In this document: in pieces, positions 37,589 to 45,556 of the stretch | Layout: every line of letters begins with the position of its first letter | Position numbering within the stretch: position 1 is the stretch's first letter | Assembly: GCF_015554145.1 (NCBI RefSeq) | Contig: NZ_JADNHZ010000012.1 | Span: forward strand, 1 to 64,000 | Direction of reading: 5' to 3' | DNA length: 64,000 nucleotides | Source: Collinsella aerofaciens | GTDB taxonomy: Bacteria > Actinomycetota > Coriobacteriia > Coriobacteriales > Coriobacteriaceae | Program-made: the position numbers and the translations under genes | Notes under the pieces: generated by a model | What the model was told of the DNA's origin: nothing | The model's input: only the letters and a program-made list of their open reading frames with translations | The model's database searches: none

Positions 37589-39076
37589 CTAGAAAGCGAG
37601 CTCTGCTGCCCACTTATCTGTGTCGATCTCCATGAACTGCGAGCGGATGAAGTTCTTCTTGAGGTCGAACGGGACCGTGCAGTCGAAGATGGCCTTGCAG
37701 GCAATGCCGTGCTCGCGGATCGAAGGGTCGAACGCGGGGTCGTTGGACGGATCGAGCACGTGGCAGTGGCAGCCGGGGATGGTGATGAGGTCCACGTCGG
37801 CCTGGAAGCGCGTGGTCATGGCCCACATCACGTCGCTCATATCGAAGATGTCGACGTCCTCGTCAACAAGGATGACGTGCTTGAGCTCGGAGAATGCCGA
37901 GAAGGCGAGCATGGCGGCGTTGCGCTGACGGCCCTCGTCATTTTTGCTCGACTTCTTGAACTGCATGATGGCAACGAACTTGCCGCCGCCGCAGGGAGCA
38001 GCGTGGACGTTGAGCAGGCGGCCCGGGATAGCGGTCTCGACCATCTTGTAGATGGAAGCCTCGGTGGGGATACCGGCCATGGACACGTGCTCGTGCGAAG
38101 GGCCGATGCAGCTCTCCATAATGGGGTTGACACGCGTGGTGACGGCGGTGATCTTGATCACCGGGCAGACCTTGGCGCCGCCGGTGTAGCCGGGGAACTC
38201 GGGCATGGCGTAGCCGTGGCCGTTGACGTCCTCGTTGATGGTCTCGTCGTGCATGAGGTAGCCCTCGAGCACGTACTCGGCATTGGCGATGCACTTCTGC
38301 GGAACGGTGACGCAGTCGGCAAGCTCGACAGCGTGGCCGCGCAGGGCGCCGGCAATTTGCAGCTCGTTGAAGCCGAGCGGTGTGGTGGGAGCCTCAAAAC
38401 CGCAGCACATGTACACGGCGGGGTCCAAACCGATGGAGATGGAGATGGGCATGTCTTCGCCGCGCTGGCAGTACTCGTCAAAGAACGCGCCCAGGTGACG
38501 GCTGCCGGGGGTAATCCACATGGCAAGCTTATCCTTGTCGACGCAGGAGAAGCGGTGGATGGTCACGTCGGACTGGGAGCCGTCGGGGCTCGTGCCGTAG
38601 GCGAGGCCCATGGTGATGTAGGGGCCACCATCGACGGGCGTGTTGGTGGGAGCGGGAACGATCTTGCGCAGGTCAAAGCCCTCGTCGGTCGCCTTGTACA
38701 CGACCTCCTGGCAGTCGACATGCTTGCCCTCGGCGATCTGCTCGGGCGCGATCAGGTTCTCGAAGCGCTTACCGATCTCGAGGCCCAGGTGCTCCTCGTC
38801 CAGATCGAGCAGGGCGGCAACGCGCTTGCGGCTGGCAAGCATGCCGATGCAGACCTTGGCATCGTCAAAGCCCTTGACGTTGTTGAAGACCATCGCCGGA
38901 CCCTCTTTGGTCGGACGCATAACGGTGCCGCCGGCACCGACGTGGCGATAGACGCCCGAGACCTCGGCGTCCGGGTCGACCTGGGTGTCGGTCTCGAGCA
39001 GCTGGCCCGGCATCTCGCGCAAAAAGTCGAGTGCGGAGCGCAGGTCGTGGATCTGGGAAGCATCGGTAGTGGACAT
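37589..39076 (-). CDS. UbiD-family prenyl-FMN-dependent decarboxylase
   Basis: Reversible (de)carboxylase of the UbiD family, 495 residues. Family segments include ALDFLREMPGQLLETDTQVD, the prFMN/metal region CIGPSHEHVSMAGIPTEA with its acidic/Arg neighbourhood, AAPCGGGKFVAIMQF and DEDVDIFDMSDVMWA. ATG 39076 has AAAGGAG. The substrate is not fixed by sequence. The length and the neighbours (UbiX, DASS anion transporter, LpdD-like protein) resemble hydroxyarylic-acid decarboxylases such as gallate or 4-hydroxybenzoate type better than the ubiquinone enzyme, and no ubiquinone genes are nearby. Confidence 0.9.
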   Translation of the reverse strand: MSTTDASQIHDLRSALDFLREMPGQLLETDTQVDPDAEVSGVYRHVGAGGTVMRPTKEGPAMVFNNVKGFDDAKVCIGMLASRKRVAALLDLDEEHLGLEIGKRFENLIAPEQIAEGKHVDCQEVVYKATDEGFDLRKIVPAPTNTPVDGGPYITMGLAYGTSPDGSQSDVTIHRFSCVDKDKLAMWITPGSRHLGAFFDEYCQRGEDMPISISIGLDPAVYMCCGFEAPTTPLGFNELQIAGALRGHAVELADCVTVPQKCIANAEYVLEGYLMHDETINEDVNGHGYAMPEFPGYTGGAKVCPVIKITAVTTRVNPIMESCIGPSHEHVSMAGIPTEASIYKMVETAIPGRLLNVHAAPCGGGKFVAIMQFKKSSKNDEGRQRNAAMLAFSAFSELKHVILVDEDVDIFDMSDVMWAMTTRFQADVDLITIPGCHCHVLDPSNDPAFDPSIREHGIACKAIFDCTVPFDLKKNFIRSQFMEIDTDKWAAELAF

Positions 39077-39173
39077 AGCATGCTCCTTTCGGGAGAGTGC
39101 CCGGCGGCGGGGATGCCGCCGGGCTGGGTAACGTAGTGGGGCCGCGGCGCTCATAGATGAGGCGCTCGACCGT

Positions 39174-40631
39174 TTACATCAGGCCAAAGAGGTGGAACCA
39201 GGCGGCCTCGACCAGCACGACGGCAAAGACGACCGCGGTGAGGGGAATGCCCATGCGCATGGCCTCTTTGGAGGTGTAGCCGCCGGCGTCCTTGCCCTCG
39301 CCGATAAGGATCGGCAGGTTGTGGAACGGCAGGATGTAGTGGATGTTGATGGACGTGAAGACGATGAGCGCCACGGCGAGCGGGCTCACGCTGGAGCCGG
39401 CCGCGAAGCTGATGAACGCCGGCACGCACACGCCGAGCACGGCCATGACCGAGCCCATGAACATGTGGATGACCATGGAGAGCGCGGCGACAAGCAGGGC
39501 GAACAGGAAGATGTTCTCGGGCACGGAGCTGGGGAGTACGACGTCGGCGATCCAGGCGTTCATGCCGGTGGCGCCGCCCACGGAACCCACGGCCATGGCG
39601 GCCGTCAGGAACATGAGGGACTTGATGTCGACAGCGTTCCAGCTGGCGGGAGTGAGGACCTCGCCGATGATGGGCATGGCGAGCGCGACGCCGATGGCAA
39701 GTGTCACCCAGCCGATGTAATCGCCCGAGACGGTGAGCCACAGCGCGATGGCGATGACAAGCCACACGATGGTGCGGATCTCCTTGACGGAGAGCTTGCC
39801 GAGCGCGGCCTGCTTGGCCACGATCTGCTCGCGATCGTAGACGAGCTCCTTGCTGGGCTTAAAGAGGAAGAGACCCAAGAACAGGGTGCACAGCAGCGCG
39901 ACCAGCATAGGCACGCTCATGTACAGGAACCAGTCGACAAAGGACGGGCTCATGCCGCCGGCCTCGGCGCTGTACTGCGCAACGAGCGGGTTGAGTGTGG
40001 AGTCGCCCGTCAGGAAGAACATGGAGCCCGGGGCAGCAGCGGCAAACACGAGGAAGCCGAGCTTACCCTTGTCGTCGTCACCGTAGCCGGCGGACTCGGC
40101 GATGACCGAGACGACGGCGAGGATGAGGAAGGCGCGGGGGAACGGATGCGGGATCAGCAGCGACAGCACAAAGGTGAGAGCGAAGATCGAGATGATGAGC
40201 GACTTGGCGTCGCGCACGAACTTGAGCATAAACGCATAGGCGATGCGCTCGCCCAGGCCCGACTCCTTGACCGCGCTGGCGATGAGGTAGGCACCAATGA
40301 CGAGCCACATGGTGGCTTTGGTCCACGAGCTAAACGTGGAGGCGACTGTCGCCGAGATGCTCGCGGCGCCCGTGTCGTCCACGCACACCTTGAACAGAAC
40401 AAGCAGCGCGCAGTAGAGCAGGCCCACAAAGCCCGGCTGCGCCACGCCGCATGCCCAGAACACCACCGTGGCGAGCGTCAGTGCCAGACAGGTCTGAGCG
40501 CCGACCGTGAGCTCGACCGTCGAGCTCAGCTCCGCCAAAGGAAGAAACTTCACCAGCAAAAAGACAACGATACCCAGCACAAAGCCAATTTCGCGCTTGG
40601 TGATCTTAAACGCCTTCTTTTCCGCTTCCAT
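39174..40631 (-). CDS. DASS/SLC13-family anion transporter
   Basis: Membrane transporter of 485 residues with a dozen or more hydrophobic segments, of the divalent anion:sodium symporter or CitT exchanger type. Recognisable are the cytoplasmic-start segment ITKREIGFVLGIVVFLLVKFL-like helix, MWLVIGAYLIASAVKESGLGE, TGDSTLNPLVAQYS and a C-terminal FTSINIHYILPFHNLPILIGEG. ATG 40631 lies close to AAAGGTGG. It is 97 bp upstream of the UbiD gene, so it probably imports the carboxylate that UbiD decarboxylates or exchanges substrate for product (inference). Confidence 0.87.
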   Translation of the reverse strand: MEAEKKAFKITKREIGFVLGIVVFLLVKFLPLAELSSTVELTVGAQTCLALTLATVVFWACGVAQPGFVGLLYCALLVLFKVCVDDTGAASISATVASTFSSWTKATMWLVIGAYLIASAVKESGLGERIAYAFMLKFVRDAKSLIISIFALTFVLSLLIPHPFPRAFLILAVVSVIAESAGYGDDDKGKLGFLVFAAAAPGSMFFLTGDSTLNPLVAQYSAEAGGMSPSFVDWFLYMSVPMLVALLCTLFLGLFLFKPSKELVYDREQIVAKQAALGKLSVKEIRTIVWLVIAIALWLTVSGDYIGWVTLAIGVALAMPIIGEVLTPASWNAVDIKSLMFLTAAMAVGSVGGATGMNAWIADVVLPSSVPENIFLFALLVAALSMVIHMFMGSVMAVLGVCVPAFISFAAGSSVSPLAVALIVFTSINIHYILPFHNLPILIGEGKDAGGYTSKEAMRMGIPLTAVVFAVVLVEAAWFHLFGLM

Positions 40632-40781
40632 CTCTCCACCTTTCTTGTTGGGGGCGCTCCGGATTCGCGGCCACGTTGCCACTTGAAAAGGGGCGCCCGT
40701 TATCGGACACCCCTTACGTTGCGCTGTGTTGTGGCAATACAGTCAAGCGGGATTTTTGGATGAGAAGCGATCCTCTGGGCA

Positions 40782-40846
40782 AAACCGTCACAACATTCGA
40801 CGCTTTTCCTCGATTTCGAGATTTTCATCGAATGTTGTGACGGTTT
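40782..40846. repeat. family C palindrome, copy 2
   Basis: Perfect 19-bp arms (AAACCGTCACAACATTCGA on the left) around a 27-bp centre, differing from copy 1 at only a few positions. It sits between the LpdD/Nudix gene and the DASS gene. Confidence 0.85.
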
Positions 40847-40848
40847 GG

Positions 40849-40880
40849 ATGTGGCAAAGGGACTGTCTTTTGTTTCACAT
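40849..40880. repeat. family D palindrome, copy 2, overlapping LpdD/Nudix stop codon
   Basis: ATGTGGCAAAGGGAC on the left and a degenerate right arm ending TTTCACAT. The right end provides the final Met codon and TGA stop of the fusion gene, exactly as copy 1 does for the MerR gene. Confidence 0.65.
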
Positions 40881-41822
40881 AGCGAGATCCGTACGGATGG
40901 ATGGGTCGCTGAGGGCCTCGCGGAGCCAGGGGGCCAGCTGCTCGGGGTGACCCTGCAGGTAGCCTTTAAGCTCGGACGGGGCCACGCGGCGCACTTCCGA
41001 GATCTCCTCTTGGTTGATATGCAGCTCGCCCGGCTCAACATGGGCAAGGTAGACCTCGCACCATTCGCACTCGCAGCGGCCGTCGCCGTGGTCCTCGCGG
41101 TACACCACGTGACCGAGGTGCTTGAGCTGATCGGGCCCGCGCGTGATGCCAAGCTCTTCGTTGATGCGACGCGCCGTGGCGGCCGCGACGTCTTCCCCGG
41201 GGAGCGGATGGCCGGCGCAGCTATCGGCCAGCACCCCGCCCCACAGGCGCTTGAGCGGACTGCGGCGACAGAGCAGCAGGCGCGCGTCTTCGCCCTGGCC
41301 CTCGACCAGAAGCGTCAGAAATGCCTGATGCAGGACGCCCTCCCCCGTATGGGCTTCGATGCGATCGACGGGGCCAAGTGCCTCGCCGGTCGCAGCATCG
41401 ACCGCCACGACCTCGGCGCCTGCGCCGCCCTCATCCCAGCCGGCGCGCAGAATGCGGGCTGCGGCCTCCTCGAGCGCGGCGATGAGTTCCTTGGTGGTAT
41501 CGAGCATGCGCCGCAAGTCGTCCGCGGTCGCGTTCTCCACATGAAAACCCGTGCTTGCAACTACCGGCACGCCAAAGCGCGTGGCCAGCGCCGCCGCAAT
41601 ATCGTGCGCCGGGATCTCGTCTCGATGGCACGGAACGGCCAGGATGCTCACCGTCGCCGTACGGCCGGGCTCGGGGCGAGGAATGGCCTGCGCCGTGGCG
41701 CCCAGGTGCGCAAACTCCGGCGAGCAGGCGTACACCGCCATACCTCGCGGCGTCACCGTCAACTGGGCCTCGAGCGCAAACTTGCCCTCGCCCACTACAA
41801 CCTTTGTCGTGTGCATACCCAT
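40875..41822 (-). CDS. LpdD-like (prenylated-flavin chaperone) domain fused to IPP-isomerase-type Nudix domain
   Basis: Two-domain protein, 315 residues. Residues 1-125 resemble LpdD, the small third gene of gallate/hydroxybenzoate decarboxylase loci (AHLGATAQAIP, CHRDEIPAHDIAAAL, STGFHVENATADDL). Residues 136-315 match type 1 isopentenyl-diphosphate isomerase: His158 (EAHTG), His165 (LHQAF), His205 (GHPLPGE), Glu223 (EELG), and Glu251/Glu253 (CECEWC) align with the E. coli metal and acid residues. The catalytic Cys67 position is Ala203 (SCAGHP), so isomerase activity is doubtful and a phosphohydrolase role is possible. ATG 41822 has AGGAG. The gene precedes DASS-ubiD-ubiX on the same strand. 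Confidence 0.78.
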   Translation of the reverse strand: MGMHTTKVVVGEGKFALEAQLTVTPRGMAVYACSPEFAHLGATAQAIPRPEPGRTATVSILAVPCHRDEIPAHDIAAALATRFGVPVVASTGFHVENATADDLRRMLDTTKELIAALEEAAARILRAGWDEGGAGAEVVAVDAATGEALGPVDRIEAHTGEGVLHQAFLTLLVEGQGEDARLLLCRRSPLKRLWGGVLADSCAGHPLPGEDVAAATARRINEELGITRGPDQLKHLGHVVYREDHGDGRCECEWCEVYLAHVEPGELHINQEEISEVRRVAPSELKGYLQGHPEQLAPWLREALSDPSIRTDLAM

Positions 41823-41863
41823 GGGATCTCCTGTCGCCCGCAATGTACCTGAGACCATCTTCG

Positions 41864-41884
41864 CCTGTATTGCGACTATACAGG
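41864..41884. promoter_or_regulatory. inverted repeat between LpdD/Nudix gene and MFS gene
   Basis: CCTGTAT and ATACAGG separated by 7 bp in the divergent intergenic region; TATAGT on the minus strand overlaps it and could be a -10 of the LpdD/Nudix gene. TGTTAGAGT near 41929-41937 could be the extended -10 of the MFS gene. Confidence 0.4.
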
Positions 41885-41983
41885 CAAGCGCAGCCTGCGA
41901 CAAAGGAGGCAGGCACCTGACACATTCTGTTAGAGTTGCAGGGATTGAATCCCGCTTATTCATGCGACATTGGAGTGACAACC

Positions 41984-43219
41984 TTGACCGCCGCAACCAC
42001 GCCTAAAAGTAAGTCAACCGCCGCCGCGCTCTCCCCCGCGCGCACCAGGCTCTGCCTGGCGCTGCTCGTGCTGCTGGGATTCTCGCTCGGCTGCTCCGAG
42101 TTCGTGGTCATCGGCATCGAAAGTGACTTGGCGACGGAACTCGGCATATCGCTTGCCGCTGCGGGCCAGCTCATCAGCGTTTTTGCACTGGTCTACGCCA
42201 TCGCGACGCCGGTGCTTGCGCTCAGCACGGGGCGCTTCCGTCGTTACCAGCTGCTCGTGTGCTACAGCATTATCTTTGTGCTCGGCAATCTGGTCATGGC
42301 GTTGGCGCCCAACTTCCAGGTACTGTTTATCTCGCGCATTGTCCTGGGATCCGTCTCGGGCGCGCTGCTCGCCGTGGGCGTGACGTACATCCCCGAGCTG
42401 CTGTCCCCGCAGCAAACTTCGCTTGCCATCTCGGTCGTGTACGGCGCGTTTTCCGTGGCGATGGTCTTTGTGACCTCGATTGGCAAGCTTGTGGCCGACA
42501 CGCTCGACTGGCACGTGGCCATGTACGGTACGCTGACCTTTGCCGTTTTGATCTGCGGAGCGCTCGTGGCGTTTATGCCGCGCGCCGGACAGACCGACGA
42601 ACCCGCTACCTTCCGCGAGCAGGCGAGTCTGCTACGCGAACCGAGCATCATCACCGGCATGCTCATCTTTTTGTTTGGCGTGGGATCGGTCTATGTGTTC
42701 TACGGCTACGTGACGCCTTATCTTGAGCAGGTGCTGGGCATGGGCACTGTTCAGGCGAGCACCACGCTTATGGCCTACGGCGTGTTCTGCCTAGTCTCGA
42801 ACATCTTGGGCGGATGGATCGACGCGCGCTTTGGCATGAAGGCGCTGCTTGTGACGTTTGTGCTGCAAGCTGCGGCGTTACTCGGGCTGTTTGCCGTGGG
42901 CGACACCATGCCGCTCGCGCTGGTCTTTGTCTTTAGCCTAGCGCTGCTCATGTACCTGTTCTCGGTGTCATGCATCACGCACTTTATGGACGTGGCGCGC
43001 AGCCGCCATCCCAAGTCGATGGTGCTCGCGAGCTCGGTAGAACCCATGGCGTTTAACGTCGGCATTTCGTTTGGCACCGCAGTAGGCGGCGCCGTGGTGA
43101 GCAGCGTTGGCATTGCCTACGTGGGCGCCGTGGGCGCTGCGTTCTCGCTCGTAGCCTGGGCGCTTGCGCTAGTGACGATTAAGCTGGCTCGCTGGGAGCG
43201 CAAGCGAGCGAGGGCGTAA
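41984..43219 (+). CDS. MFS transporter (AraJ/DHA1 drug- or sugar-efflux type)
   Basis: Major-facilitator protein, about 411 residues with twelve hydrophobic segments. The segment SEFVVIGIESDLATELGIS, the motif-A region between helices 2 and 3 (LALSTGRFRRYQLL) and SRIVLGSVSGALLAVGVTYI in helix 4 fit the DHA1 group that includes AraJ and PbuE-type effluxers. The TTG at 41984 has GGAG eight bases upstream; the longer frame from 41936 lacks a site. The substrate is unknown. It is followed after about 50 bp by the low-molecular-weight phosphatase gene. Confidence 0.85.
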   Translation: MTAATTPKSKSTAAALSPARTRLCLALLVLLGFSLGCSEFVVIGIESDLATELGISLAAAGQLISVFALVYAIATPVLALSTGRFRRYQLLVCYSIIFVLGNLVMALAPNFQVLFISRIVLGSVSGALLAVGVTYIPELLSPQQTSLAISVVYGAFSVAMVFVTSIGKLVADTLDWHVAMYGTLTFAVLICGALVAFMPRAGQTDEPATFREQASLLREPSIITGMLIFLFGVGSVYVFYGYVTPYLEQVLGMGTVQASTTLMAYGVFCLVSNILGGWIDARFGMKALLVTFVLQAAALLGLFAVGDTMPLALVFVFSLALLMYLFSVSCITHFMDVARSRHPKSMVLASSVEPMAFNVGISFGTAVGGAVVSSVGIAYVGAVGAAFSLVAWALALVTIKLARWERKRARA

Positions 43220-43270
43220 GCGCAGATGCGATACTCGAGCTCGATGATGGCGATCGAAAGGAAACCGCAT

Positions 43271-43717
43271 ATGCAACGTGTACTGTTTATCTGCCATGGG
43301 AACATCTGCCGCTCGACGATGGCTGAGTCGGTGTTTACCGAGCTCGTGCGCCGCGCTGGGCGCGAGGCGGAGTTTGTCATCGATTCCGCAGCGACCTCAA
43401 CTGAGGAGATCGGCAACCCGCCGCATCATGGCACGGTCGCCAAGCTGCGCGAAGTCGGGATTCCCGTCGTTGCGCACCGTGCCCGCCAGGTGCGTCGAGC
43501 AGAGTATGGCGACTGGGATCACATTGTCTATATGGATGCTGAGAACGCGCGCGGCCTGCGTCGCATCTTTGGCGACGACCCCTACGGCAAGATTACGCGC
43601 TTGCTCGATTGGACCGAGCGCCCCGGCGACGTGGCCGATCCCTGGTACACCGGCAACTTCGATGCCACCTACCGCGGCGTACTCGACGGTTGCACTGCTA
43701 TGCTCGAGCAGCTGTAG
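43271..43717 (+). CDS. low-molecular-weight protein tyrosine phosphatase
   Basis: Cytoplasmic phosphatase of 148 residues. The P-loop CHGNICRS (Cys8 to Ser15) gives the C-x5-R-S signature, and the general acid is in DPWYTG. The N-terminus QRVLFICHGNICRSTMAE is canonical. ATG 43271 has AAAGGAAA upstream. The partner kinase is not in the window, so the target is unknown. Confidence 0.93.
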   Translation: MQRVLFICHGNICRSTMAESVFTELVRRAGREAEFVIDSAATSTEEIGNPPHHGTVAKLREVGIPVVAHRARQVRRAEYGDWDHIVYMDAENARGLRRIFGDDPYGKITRLLDWTERPGDVADPWYTGNFDATYRGVLDGCTAMLEQL

Positions 43718-43782
43718 GCAAGCGAGGTCGCGGGCCACGCCTTCGGCGCGAAACGAGCGTGGATAATCTCCCGCATGAAAAA

Positions 43783-43848
43783 TGAGCGTGGATTTTCTCC
43801 CACTTTGAGCATTCAAGTGCGCTCTAAACGGGAGAAAATCCACGCTCA
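43783..43848. repeat. family E palindrome between convergent genes
   Basis: Perfect 19-bp arms (TGAGCGTGGATTTTCTCCC at 43783-43801; complement at 43830-43848) around a 28-bp loop. An imperfect direct copy of the left arm (GAGCGTGGATAATCTCCC) precedes it at about 43755-43772. The right arm ends one base from the stop codon of the minus-strand TIGR04076-like gene. It may terminate both convergent transcripts. Confidence 0.8.
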
Positions 43849-43849
43849 C

Positions 43850-44179
43850 CTATCCGTCGACGATCTCGGCAAGCCAAACGTTCAGCGTATCGACCTCGGG
43901 GCAGCAGAACTTTGCTGTGCCGGGCTCGTTGCCAGGCACGGTTCCGCCATAGCGCAGGATATCGATATAGGGAAAGCCCACGTGACAGGCCATGGCGCAC
44001 ATCTTGCCGCGGTCTCGGTCAAAGTCAAAGACGTCGCCCGGCTTGTGACCATGGTGGCAGCGGCACGTCCCCAGCTGGTCCACGCAGCTCACGCGGATAC
44101 GCGGCCGCTTGCCACGCGGCGCGCCGAGCGGCCTGTTCTCGCCCGCAGGCTTGACGCCGCCCTCGCCAGCGTTACTCAT
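43850..44179 (-). CDS. TIGR04076-like small Cys-rich protein
   Basis: Small protein of 109 residues resembling the TIGR04076 family of unknown function. A Cys/His cluster in GTCRCHHGHKPGDVFDFD, then MCAMACHVGFPYIDILRYGG, then a C-terminal KFCCPEVDTLNVW are in the family's order. These cysteines could bind a metal, but no function is established. The start codon at 44179 lies inside the last codons of the upstream pyridoxal-kinase-like gene (8-bp overlap), implying translational coupling. Confidence 0.7.
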   Translation of the reverse strand: MSNAGEGGVKPAGENRPLGAPRGKRPRIRVSCVDQLGTCRCHHGHKPGDVFDFDRDRGKMCAMACHVGFPYIDILRYGGTVPGNEPGTAKFCCPEVDTLNVWLAEIVDG

Positions 44180-44996
44180 GGTCAATCACATCCAGGCAGG
44201 CCTCGATGGGCAGGCCGGCAGACTTATCCTCCTGCGCAGCATTGCGCTCGATAAGCTCGGCCACCACGCGCATGGCATCGGCCGTGGCGCGCTGAAGCGT
44301 CCAACCGCTCATCACGCGACCCATAAGCACGGCCGAGAACGTATCGCCCGTACCCGGGAAGTACACCGGGATCAGCTCGAAGGGGATCGTGAAGTACTCC
44401 CCCGCCACATGGTCGTAACCGATAACCGCGTTCGTGCCATTGACCACGGCGCTCGTAATGACCACCGACTTGGCACCCAGCTCGCTCACGGCGTCCACAA
44501 GGGCGCGGGCCTCATCGGGCGTGATCTGTTCTGCAATAGGCGTATCGGTGAGCAGACAGGCCTCGGTGTAGTTGGGCACCGCGTAGTCTGCGCACTCCAG
44601 CAGGTGCCGCATAAGGCCAATCGTGGACTCGGGCACACCGGCATAGAGCTTGCCGTTGTCGCCCATGATGGGGTCGACGAACACCTTGGTGCCCTTTTGC
44701 GCACGGCGGTGGCAAAAGTCCGAGATGATACGCGTCTCTTCCTCGGTCACGATAAAGCCGGTGGAGATGGCGTCGAACTCAAAGCCGAGCTCCTCCCAGA
44801 TGGCGAGGCTCTGGCGCACGTACTCGGTGGTGTCGTGGATGTAGAACTTGGGATAGTTGAGCGTATCGGACACAAGTGCCGTCGGCAGGTTATGGATACG
44901 GTAGCCCATGTGCGACAGCACCGGCAGCATGGCGGAAAGCGCGACCTTGCCGTAGCCGCACATATCGTTAATCAGCAGCAGCTGAGTATTCTTCAT
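44172..44996 (-). CDS. pyridoxamine/pyridoxal kinase-like protein (PfkB superfamily)
   Basis: Ribokinase-fold kinase of 274 residues close to PdxK/PdxY, predicted to phosphorylate B6 vitamers in salvage of pyridoxal 5'-phosphate. The N-terminal INDMCGYGKVALSAMLPVLS fits the family, as do FVDPIMGDNGKLY, VPNYTEACLLT and the catalytic GTGDTFSAVL with its Asp. B6 specificity is inferred from overall resemblance. The gene overlaps the following TIGR04076-like gene. Confidence 0.85.
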   Translation of the reverse strand: MKNTQLLLINDMCGYGKVALSAMLPVLSHMGYRIHNLPTALVSDTLNYPKFYIHDTTEYVRQSLAIWEELGFEFDAISTGFIVTEEETRIISDFCHRRAQKGTKVFVDPIMGDNGKLYAGVPESTIGLMRHLLECADYAVPNYTEACLLTDTPIAEQITPDEARALVDAVSELGAKSVVITSAVVNGTNAVIGYDHVAGEYFTIPFELIPVYFPGTGDTFSAVLMGRVMSGWTLQRATADAMRVVAELIERNAAQEDKSAGLPIEACLDVIDHE

Positions 44997-45176
44997 GAGG
45001 GTCTCCCTTGTTTCGGGCGCGGCGCAGCAGCGCCACAGTGCGACTAAGTGTAGCGCAGGAGGCGTTGTGGGCAGAGGCGAGCGGTACGAAGGGCAAATTG
45101 TTGCGGAAAGGTTTCGGAAATGGGGGCTGTTTGCTCCATAACGGCCTAGTTGATACTACTCATATAGCGCCATTTC

Positions 45177-45328
45177 AAAACTATGCCTATTTACTACGTT
45201 TAACCGCCCACCTCCAACCACAACAAATTTCACTCCAACAAAACCGCAGGTAGATAGCTTGCGCTTTTTCAGAAACAGCTGTTATGGTCGGGGATGCCGG
45301 ATTCATCGTAGTAATTAGGCATAGTTTT
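45177..45328. repeat. family B element, copy 1
   Basis: A 152-bp element with 22-bp terminal inverted repeats, 21 of 22 matching (arms 45177-45198 and 45307-45328). The centre shares GTTTAACCG, CCGCAGGTAGA, GCTTGCG and ATGGTCG with copy 2 at 55858-56019. No coding sequence. The region 44997-45176 to its left shows no gene. Confidence 0.78.
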
Positions 45329-45460
45329 TGGCAAAGCCGCTTCGAAAGGCATCATCGCAGCCCAAAACGATACCTTTTCCTTCGTCCCCAAGGGATCAGA
45401 TTGCCGCTTAGGAGCGTTTGCAGCGTCGAGCGGTTACGGCGTTTTACCAAACGCCGTAAC
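45325..45460 (-). repeat. family A structured repeat, degenerate copy 4
   Basis: Keeps TTTTGGCAA at one end, AGATTGCCGCTTAGGAGCG, GCAGCGTC and the P1 hairpin (GTTACGGCGTTT/AAACGCCGTAAC, perfect 12 bp) at the other. The left arm of the long stem no longer pairs. It abuts or is interrupted by family B copy 1, whose T-rich end merges with the TTTTGGCAA. No gene end adjoins its P1 hairpin, unlike the other copies. Confidence 0.6.
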
Positions 45461-45477
45461 TTAATAAGTTTGGTACC

Positions 45478-45540
45478 TTGACATTTATTTCTTGCACTCC
45501 TAAATTAGTTAGGCACAAAACAATTTCACTACCTAACTAA
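45478..45540 (+). promoter_or_regulatory. promoter and operator of the marR-ABC operon
   Basis: TTGACA (45478-45483), a 17-bp spacer and TAAATT (45501-45506) form a strong promoter. Perfect arms TTAGTTAGG (45505-45513) and CCTAACTAA (45532-45540) overlap the -10 and start region, a typical MarR autorepression site. Confidence 0.78.
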
Positions 45541-45556
45541 AGAAAGGAGCGACACC

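Noticed and set aside
40875-41822. Simple annotation as isopentenyl-diphosphate isomerase
   Set aside because: The catalytic Cys position is Ala and the N-terminal 125 residues belong to an LpdD-like domain, so isomerase activity should not be assumed.
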